Source of the DNA: Physcia stellaris | Lineage: Eukaryota; Ascomycota; Lecanoromycetes; Caliciales; Physciaceae | Assembly (NCBI GenBank): GCA_018902385.1 | Contig: JABSSW010000004.1 | Location: 682,001 to 746,000, forward strand | DNA length: 64,000 bases | Direction: 5' to 3' | In this document: piece by piece, positions 1 through 10,636 of the stretch | Layout of the letters: the number at the start of each line of letters is the position of its first letter | How positions within the stretch are numbered: position 1 is the first letter of the stretch | Position numbers and translations under genes: made by a program | The notes under the pieces: generated by a model | The model's database searches: none | The model's input: the letters and a program-made list of their open reading frames with translations, nothing else | What the model was told of the DNA's origin: nothing

Positions 1-281
1 CTTTCTGGGGTATTGGGCAAGGATCGCGTGGTCAGAAGTGCAGGAAAAGCGTTGTAGTGATAATCAATTTGTGAGGGGGGCAGGTCTTCTGTCTGGATTT
101 GTAGAATTCCTTGAATACGACTAGACGACTGGCTCTGGAAGCTTGAGCCTGTTCCACTCGACTAAAGGGTCTTGTTTACCTTCAATACCCAATATGCACA
201 TGACTCGGTCAGAATCTTCCATTCCAGCTTTGCTCGTGATATCAAGTTATCTAATCAAGTCTTCACCCATTAACTGGGTAC

Positions 282-1469
282 TCAGTGTCCAGCGATAGCA
301 TAAGCCCGACGACGGTCTCGCTCCTCTGCAATTGAAAGCTAGGAAGAAGAGATTAGCATATGTTCTCCGGAACGTGCGACCCTCCTTGAAGGATACGTAC
401 CTTGACACCTTTGCCCTTTGGCAGACTGATCCACGGCTTTTCCCTACCGATGACGAACACGTTTGACTCTCGAGTAGCAAAGGAGTTGTCGACAGCGTCT
501 TTAATGTGGACGATGTTGAAGCCTCCATCATGACGCTCGCGATGGGTAATCACACCCACTCGGCCCATATTACGTCCACCAGTCGCCATAGCGATGACTG
601 CCGTATCGAAGCGAATAAAGTCGGTGATCTTGCCAGTAGCCAGATCAATTTTGACGGTGTCGTTGACCTTGATGGCGGGGTCCGGATAGCGAATTCTGGC
701 AGCATAACGCTTTTCGTCAGCATTTCTCCAGGAATACTACCAAAGCTTGATCCAACGACTGATAGAATGCAACAAACTTACGTTCGAGCATCATGCGTAA
801 CCAAGAATGGGATTCCGCCCTTGCCTAGCTGCACACGCTTGACCTTTCCCAGCTTGTATTGCGCCTCTTCGGCTGTGATACGGTGCACGGTAAAACGCCC
901 TTTGGTATCATACACAAGGCGGAAGTTCTCCCCTGTTTTTTCTATTGAGATGACATCCTGAAAGCCAGCGGGATAGGTGGAGTCAGTGCGGACTTTCCCG
1001 TCAACCTTGACAAGGCGCTGCATCAAAATCGCCTTGGTTTCACGAGAGTTGAGGGCATATTTGAGTCTGTAACCCTAGTGAGCAATGAGGAATGATGATG
1101 GGGGATCGTTCGGAATATTAGACTTACCGGTTGCGGATGAAGACGATAAGGGGCATGCAGTCGCGCAACTTATGAGGTCCTGGAGATGGTCGCGGAGCAT
1201 AGGCGCCTATACGTTCTCGATTTCAGCATCTTTCCGGAAGACTTAAAGGAACAACCGAGAGAAAGACGTCGAAGGTGGCTCTACCTGATAGTTTGTCCAG
1301 CCTGACGAAGACGTTAACATGATTCGAACAGTAGGGATTACTCAAAAGTTGTGTACGTACAGCCAATGATGTGGCGCGGAAAGACGCTTCTGATGTTTCT
1401 TGCTGGACAGAATTCAGTCGTTGCAGACCCCACGAGCTTACTATAAGATACTTACGGGCCCCGACCCAT
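282..1469 (-). CDS. RPS4: 40S ribosomal protein S4 (eS4)
   Basis: Small-subunit ribosomal protein of the cytosolic ribosome. Seven exons read on the minus strand: 1456-1469, 1361-1402, 1285-1301, 1138-1206, 782-1066, 401-695 and 282-338, all with GT..AG junctions and in-phase joins. The start MGRGPKKHQKRL and the stretch [17 protein letters not shown] match the eS4 N-terminus, [14 protein letters not shown] and [14 protein letters not shown] the core, and the last exon gives [18 protein letters not shown], the family C-terminus. Exons 1 and 3 are only 14 and 17 nt, a feature of fungal ribosomal protein genes with introns packed at the 5' end. The ATG at 1469 lies in the family position. It stands alone on the left, followed upstream by about 700 bp of gene-poor sequence and then the first AT-rich island. 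Confidence 0.96.
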
Positions 1470-2163
1470 GATTGCTAGATTTACTGACTTGTCGAGGTCT
1501 GGAATAAGTGAGTAAGAGAATTGAACATTAGTTAGGGCACGCTCTGAAGATGGTGCGGCTTGAATTTAAGCGAGGCGCTAGTTCAGGGGCGAATAAATCC
1601 GCCCCGCCTTTCTACATGTAATTACTCGTAGTAGGGGAGTTTTTGACAGCTTTCTTCACTACAAAACGATTCCAATCTTGTTTATGTCTTGCCTGCTTTT
1701 GCGCCATCTCACCCGTAAAGCCACAAGTTTGATCATGTTTATCAATAATATGGTCCACATCATCTAAATTCTCCGGCCGTATACTTATCGGTGCAGAGCA
1801 TCTCTTTAGGAGCACACAAGCGGGTTTCATCTCTCGCAAATTCGAAGCCTCACCTCTGGTTGTCTCAGTTAATCAGACCCCTGGCTAGCCTAAAAGCCAG
1901 CATTTCTCGCCAGAGGGTCTGAGCCAAAGATCGGGTAAACCCTTGTTTTGAACCTTCCCGACTGCAATATTACACAAAAATAACACGATAAGCTGATAAC
2001 TAGCGTTTTTATCGAGTATTATTGATTTAGTTCAATACAGTTTAAATCCATTATATCCGACTCAAGAACAATCAGGGTTATCTCAGGGTTGAAGCTCTCG
2101 AAGTCACGCAATTGAACGTTCTCAATGCGCAATGCAATTGCGCAATAAACGTTACATATTATA
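1470..2163. other. Intergenic stretch upstream of RPS4
   Basis: RPS4 promoter region followed by sequence that turns AT-rich after about 1950. A minus-strand ATG frame at 1612-1830 (72 codons, SIRPENLDDVDHI in the middle) looks somewhat protein-like, with balanced composition, but has no neighbour exon I could join and no family I recognise; it may be a remnant. No RNA gene seen. Confidence 0.4.
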
Positions 2164-2280
2164 CAATTATCTCGTTAGAATATTGTAGTCTCGTATCGAA
2201 TTAACAATTTTATCGCTTTACATTGTTAAAATTCGAAATATTCGTTGCAATAATGAATTGCGCAATGTGTTTGATTTGAC
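2164..2280 (+). repeat. Duplicated AT-rich unit, copy 1
   Basis: About 117 bp that recurs at 2374-2464 and continues, after the inserted LTR element, at 4525-4549. Shared landmarks are the ATTGTAGTCTC core, the TCGCTTTACATTGT stretch, and the downstream ATAATGA..CGCAA.GTG.TTGATTTG segment. The second copy is cut exactly at the target site of the LTR element, so removing the element restores a copy of the same length (91 + 25 bp). Differences are mainly transitions. Confidence 0.75.
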
Positions 2281-2373
2281 AATTTTTGAATTTGAAAATG
2301 TAAGAAAATGTGCGTTCACAAAACGATTGCATCGTTGCGCAATTCAATTGCACAACAATTATAATGTATTATA

Positions 2374-2464
2374 TAATTATCTCGCTAGAGCATTGTAGTC
2401 TCATATCGAATTAACAATTTTGTCGCTTTACATTGTCAAAACTCGCAATATTCGTGTCAATAAT
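2374..2464 (+). repeat. Duplicated AT-rich unit, copy 2, left part
   Basis: Left part of the second copy of the unit at 2164-2280. It ends with ATAAT (2460-2464), the target-site duplication of the LTR element that follows. The right part of the copy resumes at 4520-4549. Confidence 0.7.
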
Positions 2465-2653
2465 TGTAAGGCGCATGTCTAGGAAACAGATAGCATAACG
2501 AGAATATTTGATCTAGAAAGCAAATATGTACAGGAAATCGAATGCCAGAAGTAGATTGTGAGCGTCAAGCTCTAGATCGCGCTAATTTTCATATGGATTT
2601 TCGCTGATAAGATAAGGCTCTATCAACGCTTCTTTCAGAGCATGCTCGTAACA
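2465..2653 (+). repeat. Left LTR (189 bp)
   Basis: Starts TGTAAGGCGC and ends CTCGTAACA. Relative to the right LTR it has accumulated 19 C-to-T or G-to-A changes, 17 of them in CpC/GpG context and 2 in CpT/ApG, so it is the heavily mutated partner. Confidence 0.9.
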
Positions 2654-3673
2654 CTATTCTTTTCTTTTTTTCAAGCTTCGTCCCGAAGCGACTATTCATT
2701 TCTTTTATCGGTCGGCATTGCGAAGAAATTCATTGACTGTGATTCAGGTATTTGTTTGATCATGGTTGGCGCTGGAAGTTTCATAGCAAATGCGATAGGC
2801 GTGAAGAAGTAAATCGAAAGCAGAAGATGTGCGAGAAGAAGAAAAATATATATATGCGGCGAGAATGAGAATTTTGTGAAAATTTTGTTGAGAATCTTGA
2901 TCTCGATCGATGCGGGAGATATTTGCAGATTAATATGATGAAACGGTCGATTTCTCAGGACGGAACAGAAGCAGCAGAGCGGGATCGATTTCGCAGACGT
3001 ATGCTGTTTCAAATTTCTCGGATTTGAGCTTTTCGAGTTCTTATTAATCGGCGCGTTCTGATTGGCTGCAGGCTCGGAAGCAAAAAAAGTCGATTGACGC
3101 AGAATGTTGGTTCATGACGGCGGGCAGACGATTGCGAAAAAAAAAGACTGAATTGAGTGCGTCACAGATCCGGATTGACTGCTGTTTTTCATCTTTTGAT
3201 GTCATTTGCTCTCGTATCGCTGCTATGATGTAATAAATTCACTTTCGTTGAGGGTATTGGCTGCGAAGATGTAAAGAATCGAAGAAAACAACGCATGCGC
3301 TTTTGATGTCATTGAAGCAGACTCACTAATCGTTGTAGCGGACTCACTGAGTGTCGTTGAAGCAGACAGACACTAAAACAAACGGAGCGAAGCGAAGCGT
3401 GATTCAAATTTTTTTGTTTGAGATTTTGAATGATTGTTTGTTGATTTGAGATAAATGGTTTGATATGTGTGTGTGACTTTTATTTCTCTTTTTATCAAGC
3501 GGTGTCTCAACGCTTCAAAGAAATGATTATTGTAGAAATCATTCGAGAGTAAATGAGCTGACTGGCTCGAGAAAGCATGAAGGTCGTTTATTGACGAATT
3601 GATAGAGTTTTCACTCCTCATCACGATGAGTTGACTGATTTTCAGAACAAGAAGATCAACGATTGACTGTCAT

Positions 3674-3852
3674 TATCGCTGACTCACGATCATTCTCGCA
3701 GACTCACGATGCGTCAAGTGGAAGTGAAATTCAATCATCGTTTTCAAAGGGAGAACTTTTTCTTATCGCAGATTCACGATCATTCTCGCTGGCTCACGAT
3801 GCGCATAGTGAAAGTGAAATTCAATCATCGTCTTCAAAGAAAGAACTTCAGA
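3674..3852 (+). repeat. Tandem duplication, about 90-bp unit, two copies
   Basis: Units start at 3674 and 3764 with TATCGC(T/A)GA(C/T)TCACGATC and share GTGAAATTCAATCATCG further on. It lies inside the first LTR element. No coding function is evident. Confidence 0.75.
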
Positions 3853-3870
3853 CTGACGATTTTCTTTTGA

Positions 3871-4057
3871 CTCGCGTATTTTTACGAGTGATTTGACGAT
3901 TTTTTTTTGAACACTCGCGTACCTCTACGAGCGATGAAGATTTTGTTTCTACTCGCTTCTCCTACGAGCAACTGGCGATTTTCTTTAATTACTCGCGTAT
4001 TTCTACGAGCATATCTGGCGATTTTATTTTGCTTATTCGCGTATCTCGACGAGCAAC
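3871..4057 (+). repeat. Five-copy tandem array of a 38-43 bp hairpin-forming unit
   Basis: Units start near 3871, 3914, 3952, 3992 and 4034. Each contains CTCGCGTA followed 4-6 bases later by (C)TACGAG, an imperfect inverted repeat able to form a small stem-loop, then a GGCGATTTT-like linker. Inside the first LTR element; could be a structural or packaging signal of the element, but that is only a guess. Confidence 0.75.
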
Positions 4058-4330
4058 TCACTTGTCGAAGCAAAACGTTTGACCGAATGTCAATTAGTCT
4101 CGCAAAATTCAGAGCGAGAAATCTGCTGTGCAAGAGGCAGTGAATCATCGTCACTGCGATTGATAGAGAGGTTTCGTGTTGAAAATGAAATCGTCACGAA
4201 ATTGGTCGAAGAGTTCGTGCTGAAAATGTGCAATCGTCACGAATTGAAACGATCTTGTTTCTTTTTATTCGTTGGTCGTCGCAACGAGTGTGAAGTTTAC
4301 ATCGTTCGTCACGATGGAGATCAAATATAA

Positions 4331-4519
4331 TGTAAGACGCATGCCTAGAAAACAGGTAGCATAACGAGGATATTTGATCTAGAAAGCAAATATGTACAGG
4401 AGACCGAATGCCAGAAGTAGGTTGTGGGCGCCAAGCCCTAGATCGCGCTAATCCCCATATGGACTTCCGCTGATAAGATAAGGCTCTACCAACGCTCCTC
4501 CCAGGGCATGCTCGTAACA
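4331..4519 (+). repeat. Right LTR (189 bp)
   Basis: Starts TGTAAGACGC and ends CTCGTAACA. It keeps most CpC and GpG sites; only two positions look mutated relative to the left LTR, both GpG to GpA. Followed by ATAAT, then by the remaining 25 bp of the duplicated unit. Confidence 0.9.
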
Positions 4520-4549
4520 ATAATGAGCTTCGCAAAGTGCTTGATTTGG

Positions 4550-5871
4550 GTGATGTCACGAAGCCAAATACGGGTAAAAAGCCGATTTTTGGTCCAGACG
4601 TGTAGAAGAGAAGCCCGAGCCCTACGACGCTTCGGCTACACGGCCCGAGACAAACCTCTGGGGTTATTGAGAGCCGCTTTTTGCCACGGTAGATTACATG
4701 AGCTTCATCACCAGAGAACTCGAAGAGCAACAACCGGTTTTCCCATCCCTGGCAGCACTCCTTCGATTCATCTGATCTCCATTGTACCGACCGGGGCTCC
4801 CAGCTTCACGACTTTGATAGTGCTACGGCGGCTAAACGTTGGGAAGGTCACTATGGCAATTGTGGTCTTCTGAGATATGGCTGTCAGTTTTCAATATGGG
4901 TGTATCTTTTGAACTGATGGATCATCCTGTGAGATCGTCGCCGGCCATTGACTTTTGAGTTCTTCTTTTGGTCTTGATAATTGTGCCATCCGCATGGTAC
5001 TCTACAATGATCAGAATAAAGACCAGCAGTACTTCGTCGCTCCATGTCCAAATGAATTTATCCATTGCCCAGGATATCTACTAGTAGTTAAGCCCATCGT
5101 ACTTTCTTAATTGTCACAGAAGCATCGTCCTTTCACAACATGCATTGAGAATTGAGGTGGTCCCACGCTTTGATGGGTATATGCGATATAGCGGTAAATT
5201 TCAGAATTCTCTAAGCGTTGCCAAAGGTACCTTTTACATTCAACCGCATTGATTCTCATTACGAACGCCCAAAGCGTACTTGCATGCTACTGCACTGGCA
5301 AAAGCGGAGACCAGCGATACTGTACCTGCCGTCCATGGTTGCGTTGAAGCTCCGCTAATTCGTAGGCTGCTCGGCCATCTCCGCTGCGCTTCGCAACAAT
5401 GTGAAGCTTTCAAAATAAGTTAAAGGTGCTCAGTTACGACACAAAGGCATTGGCAAGCCCAATCGATAAAGCACGGGTGCCTGCCATGGCATAATTCAAT
5501 AAATGGACAAGCAATTAACGTACGAGTAGTGGTCATGAAAATTTCGTTCATGATTCAGGGGCCAGGTTTTACTAGTTCCCGCACCATTACCCCCTCCAGT
5601 CTTCACGATCAACGATGGTGACTATCAAAGAGAACCCTGCCTAAGCCGCATTCATCTGAGACATTTTGGCAATCGAGCGTCTAGGGACTGGGGAGCATAT
5701 CATGTAGTGAGAAAGGATTTATACAGTCATCGTCGATATGCTCGGCCGGATGAGGAAAGCAATTGGCCTGTTGCCCTACCAACGAAGTACCTTTTCAGCC
5801 GCCGCGGGTTACTCGAAAGACAAGATGCAATACAACATTACCAGGCCTCCACGAACTATTTTCCTCGTGGC
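4550..5871. other. Intergenic stretch between LTR element and coiled-coil gene
   Basis: Base composition returns to normal here. I see no gene I can support. A short segment (4611-4651) resembles 47284-47315 (see findings). The last few hundred bases are the presumed promoter of the following plus-strand gene. Confidence 0.4.
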
Positions 5872-8800
5872 ATGGACGCTTTGCAGGATCTGTCCGCTGA
5901 GGTGCAGCGGATCGTGACCGCCCCTTATGCTGTGAGCCTTCAGGTAAGACACTCTGCAGTGACCACAATAGAAAATCGAGAAAGGGCACTTACATGAAAA
6001 CAACCTACTAAGATGAATATCTGTTATACAGAAACTTCACAGAACCCTTGATAACGTGCCACGTTTCAAGATCCGGTGCTGGGCTACGGGGAGATGTGAT
6101 CTCAGCCTGCTTTGTACCGCAATTCTCGCAAACTTGCAGAACGGACCTTGTACGCTAGCAGTTGTGCAGAAACTGTGTAGGCTGCCCCCAGAATATCGTT
6201 ATCCTGTAGCACCTTTTGTCCTGACCTCGAACTTTACCAGCTTGCATACCGTCTTTCCGCAATGCAGTACTGGAGCAAGAACCCCTTCTTCTCGACACTT
6301 TACTTAGCCGAGCCTCAGCTTCAGTTTCGGGTTTCGACCAGGTAGGAACTTTCTTTGCTGCTTCTTACAGAACTAAATTGTGGTCAGTATGCCACCGTCT
6401 GCACTGCGCTGTTGTCCCATCCATTAGATGTCTCCATTCCAGCATCTTTACCTGCTTTCCTTGAACGCGTATTGACAAACGCCGTCGCAAACCCGTCCTC
6501 AGAAACCATCAGGCCTTTGTATTCAATCCTGTCTGGTGTAGGCTGTGCCGAGCTATGGGCGGTATCTCAGCCTCTCGTTATGCGCCTACAAGAGCAGCTG
6601 AAACAACTTCTTTGTTGTAGTCTCGACCTCGGTGGACATCACATCGAAATCTTCTGCCTTGCGATATATGCCAAACTGATAACAACGGAGATTCTGGTAC
6701 CTTCTGGCAGAAAGGAGTCGCCATCTCCAGACGGTTCTGATACTTCCGATGGGTGTGCGGAAGCTCGTTTTGAGACAGCACGAAAGTACTTTGGGTCCCA
6801 GAAGGCTTCGAAGACCATGGATATCACTGTGGCGAAAACTAGAAAAGCTTTATCTCAGAGCCGCTCTCAATCCTCCTACGCAACCCTCGAAATGACGATA
6901 GAGCTACTGTACCTGTGTTCCGAAATCGTGCGATCGGTGAGCGACACAGAGAAATTAAATTGGATGACGAACCGGCGTGGCATGAGCAAGGCGTCATTGG
7001 ACGGGATACTTCGAGCCGAGTTAGATCCCTGTGTGCGAGCTGCGGTACGATCTTTGGGGTGCAGTCTTCTGATGATAGAGCTAATCTCTCATCAGGCCGT
7101 TGATTTTGCAATAGCCTTGTATGGGCAATCCCATGTCCCCATGGAGCTTCATGGGGCAATCAAGCAACTTTTTCAAGTGCCACCTCAAGTTTTCGCCTCT
7201 TCGGACTTGATCGCAGCATACATTGTAAGCAGGGTGTCATTGAAGCGATCATCTGATTACTAACATAAATCAAGGAGATCATGGATGAGCCTTCCATAGC
7301 CTCAACGTTGCTACATGTAATGCAACTAGCTACGCAAGAAGACATCCTTAGTGACCAAGCTCTCTCCAACCTGGGAATGGCCAAAGCTATGACCATTGAA
7401 ATGGCTAAGAAGGTTACCACATCCCAGGATTTGCGACGGAAGATACTTTTTCCACTATCTACGAATGAATTACTCGCACCTCTCCAAGCCTTTGCGATGA
7501 CAATAAAAAATTATCATTGTCAGGGAAGTGAGATTCATGTGCACGGAACTTGTCTTGCTTGTTATACGGCCAATCAGCACATACTGCAGCATCAATTCTG
7601 TTTTCTGGTTCTTCAGACTGCTCTACACGCTGCCGAGCACGAAATGAGCGTAGAGCCGTGGCTCACAACAGCACTTCTCAAGAAGCAAATGAGTATGGGG
7701 ACTGGACCCACAGCGTGCAACGGTGCTCCTATGCGCAAGAATCTAACGATAGTATCGCTGTTCGAAGCAAAGAGTACACCCGATGAAATGCCGAGTCACG
7801 CCTGGCAAGACCGCTTAATGCAGTGTCTATCGAGAGACGCAGGATACCAGCACCAGTCGGTCGTCAAGATCGTAAGCGAAGTGTGTCGAGACCTTGAAGC
7901 CCGCTGTGAGGACGCAGAGCGTCCGTACCGTGAAGAACAGACCCGGGCGGACGACCTTGAACGCAAATTCAAGGCTTCTGAGGATCGACTAATTGAGCTA
8001 CAGGTCCAGAATGAAGACTCTCTGAACACGATTCACGATTTGAAAACCGAGAAATCTCAGCTGAAAGAGCGGGCTGATTGGGCCGAATCTCGTGTGCAGT
8101 CAATGTTGAGCGATGCTGAAGCTTTGAGAAAAGCAACTGATGACAAAATGTCAGAGGCTACTCGTAAAGAAGGCGCATTGTTGGAAGCTGCTAGAGAGCG
8201 AGATCTGCTTTATTTGGCAACACTAACTGGTAAAGATGAGGAGTTAAAGAACAAAGGTCTGATAATCGACGAGCTAGAGAGCGAGAGGAATGTTCTTCGT
8301 AACGACTTAGCTCAGTTAACCAAAATAGCAAAGGAGGGGACGGATGAAATAAAATGGCTCGAAGCAGAATTAGCTCGACGGTGCGATGAGCTCAATGAAG
8401 CCATTAACCTTCAGACGGAAGGACGGAAAGAAGTTGAGAGTCTCTTGGAGGCGAAATCCAGTCTGGTGGCCGAGAATGAATCTGCGCTTTCTAAGGTATG
8501 TCATAAGCCCCTGACAGAGATCTCGTCAAACACCTTCTCACGCCAGGTAGATTCAAGATCTTCTACGGCAGAAAGAAGTTTTGAATTCGACACTTGAATC
8601 TCGATCCACTACTTTCGCAGCCGAGAGATTGAGTTTGCAAACCGCCCATGATGAACACAAATCCATAGCTGCTGCCGAGGTCATATCTCGTCCGTTCTTT
8701 TGCATGAGCACATAGCTGATATGCTCGCAGATGAGTAAGCTTCGGCGTGATCACAGGGACACGATGCAGCAGGCTCATGAGGAATACGATCGGAAGACGG

Positions 8801-9559
8801 AAAATATTAGTCGACGAGAGCACGAAAAAACCTCAAAACTTGAGAAAAAGGTACTTTCAATCAAGCTGCGAGGTAGGTTCACCTATCAAGCTAACGCTAG
8901 CCTGCTTCGATCAGATACGACGACTCCAGCATGACCTTGAAAAACAAACCCAACTTGTCATTGATGCAGAGAAGTTTCGAGCTCTAGTCACAAGCTTCGC
9001 GAACAAGGGACATCAAGCTCCACCTTCGTCAGCGAGTCCATCAGCAAGCCGAGACCCTTGCCATAGCTCCGCAGTCGTCCAAACACCACAGAATGTTGAT
9101 CCTTCTAGTCCTATACTCTACAAGTCAATCGGATCTCCTTTGTCTGTTGAAAGCGGATCAACACCGAAAAGGCTGAGGACGTTGTCACGGCGGAGCTTCA
9201 AGACTCCTTCGCGCTCATCTAGAAGTCCCTCTGTCTCTCACAAAACATTGGTCCATAAGACAGCTAAGGAAGGCAACACAAGGGCTTCGCGACGGGCTCT
9301 AAATGAATTGGGATCATCTTCCACGAACAATGCACCCTTTCGTACGCAATCGATAGGCGACAAGGCTCAAAGGCGTCATACGAGTGTCGCATTACCTGCC
9401 AAGAGTACAGGCGCCGATACTAAGAGTAGCATGTCCGTGGACAACCTGCCATTCGATGATAGTGACATTTTCACGAGTACAGCCCGAGAGCGCTTGGATA
9501 TGGCCCATGATGAGAACGCTCAGCATAATTATGATGACGGCACCACGGTAGACATCTGA
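5872..9559 (+). CDS. Large helical / coiled-coil protein of unknown function
   Basis: Eight exons: 5872-5943, 6032-6149, 6241-6341, 6388-7224, 7275-8495, 8551-8679, 8731-8850, 8915-9559, all in phase, giving about 1,080 aa. The N-terminal half (residues 1 to ~500) is helical and rich in Leu/Ala, with HEAT-like character. Residues ~530-860 are a long charged coiled coil (heptads rich in E, K, R, L). The tail is basic and Ser/Thr/Pro-rich, with repeated SPS and TPS-like sites and likely disordered. I do not recognise the family; structural or cytoskeletal/nuclear scaffold roles are possible but unproven. The start ATG at 5872 is the first in frame before the exon 1 donor. Intron 6 has a weak donor (GTCATA). 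The TGA at 9557 is followed in the same frame by 43 more protein-like codons (see findings). Confidence 0.8.
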
Positions 9560-9691
9560 AAGAGAAAGAAGCCCGTGGAAGACGCTACATTCTTCGGTGA
9601 TGGAATGGGGTTGGATAAGGATATCGAGTGGGCTGTACGTGGATATGAAAATGAACCACGTGGTCGGCGAGGAAGTAACTCAATCCATTGA

Positions 9692-10636
9692 CACAGCTTT
9701 CTAAAGCATTCGAAGGAGGCTTCCAAGACGTCAACTGGGGACCTCGGCTGCTGTCGTATTGCCGTCTGAAATGCGATCATGCGAGAGCCGCGCGCATGTT
9801 CCTGTGGAGTGATATCGATTGGGTATCCGAATATATTGGATGAACGAGAGTGCTAAATTGTCTTGAAATCCAAGATTGTTCAAATGTCGATCTCTTTCAG
9901 CGACTTTCAAAGCTGATTGGTGATCTGGAGTAGAACGGGAAGCTGCAGCTTTTGAATTTCAGAGTCTGTTTGCTTTCTGTGCAGAAGAAGAATTTTCATC
10001 TGTTTGGTTTTTTCACCAAACACTGGAGCTCTCTTGCTTATATCTCAATCTTTGATTATCAACATGATAGCTTGTCCACGCCTTCCCTAAAATACGTGTG
10101 CTGGAGTTATTTCGAGTTTCCAAGGTAAGCTAGCATCCATTTCGTCGTTAAGACGAAATACTAACAATTGCCCGAGGGTACCCAAGGAGGTCGATGCTTC
10201 ACACCCTTTCCATCCTAGATCGATGAAGGTTCAATCAAGTCAATGGATTTGAACACCAACTTAATCAGTAAAGTATTCATCGACAATGCCAACGTTTCTG
10301 TGCTCTGCTGATGAAGATCAAGTGTTGGAGTTCAAAACTCATTCACTGTCCCTATTGAAGGAAGCCCAGGTATCACAGAAGACAGTTGTACACTTGATCC
10401 AAAAAGATCCTGCAGGCTCTCCATCTCTTCTTGGATGCTATTCATCAAGTGACTCCATCCTATTGTCATTAGAAACAATCTTCCATTCACTGCTTTGAGA
10501 CTTGAATCCTTTTATCCTGTTTTGGACAATAAACATACAGCCATTCTTGTCTTTGTTCTTGCCAATACGGTATCTCCTGACTTTATCGGCATATCGATTT
10601 TCCTAGTTGCCTTACCTGACTCTCCGTATCGCAAAC
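9692..10636. other. Intergenic stretch upstream of RdRP
   Basis: Contains an ATG frame of 70 codons at 10286-10498 that I cannot support as a gene. Otherwise presumed terminator of the upstream gene and promoter of the RNA-dependent RNA polymerase. Confidence 0.4.

Larger units (their letters stand above)
2465..4519. mobile_element. Complete LTR retrotransposon-like element, non-coding, with 5-bp target duplication
   Basis: Two 189-bp direct repeats (2465-2653 and 4331-4519) begin TGTAAG and end GTAACA, so they have the TG..CA ends of retroviral-type LTRs. The element is flanked by ATAAT at 2460-2464 and 4520-4524, the 5-bp duplication expected of integrase-mediated insertion. The 1,677 bp between the LTRs holds no recognisable gag or pol; it carries tandem repeats instead (3674-3852 and 3871-4057). 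It is therefore best described as a non-autonomous element (TRIM/LARD class) or an eroded one. LTR sequences differ at 21 of 189 positions, all transitions, strongly one-sided: 19 have A or T in the left copy and G or C in the right. Confidence 0.88.

Noticed and set aside
4194-4733. 179-codon minus-strand open frame across the right LTR
   Set aside because: It spans the LTR boundary and target duplication, starts inside mobile DNA and shows no family signature; a chance frame.
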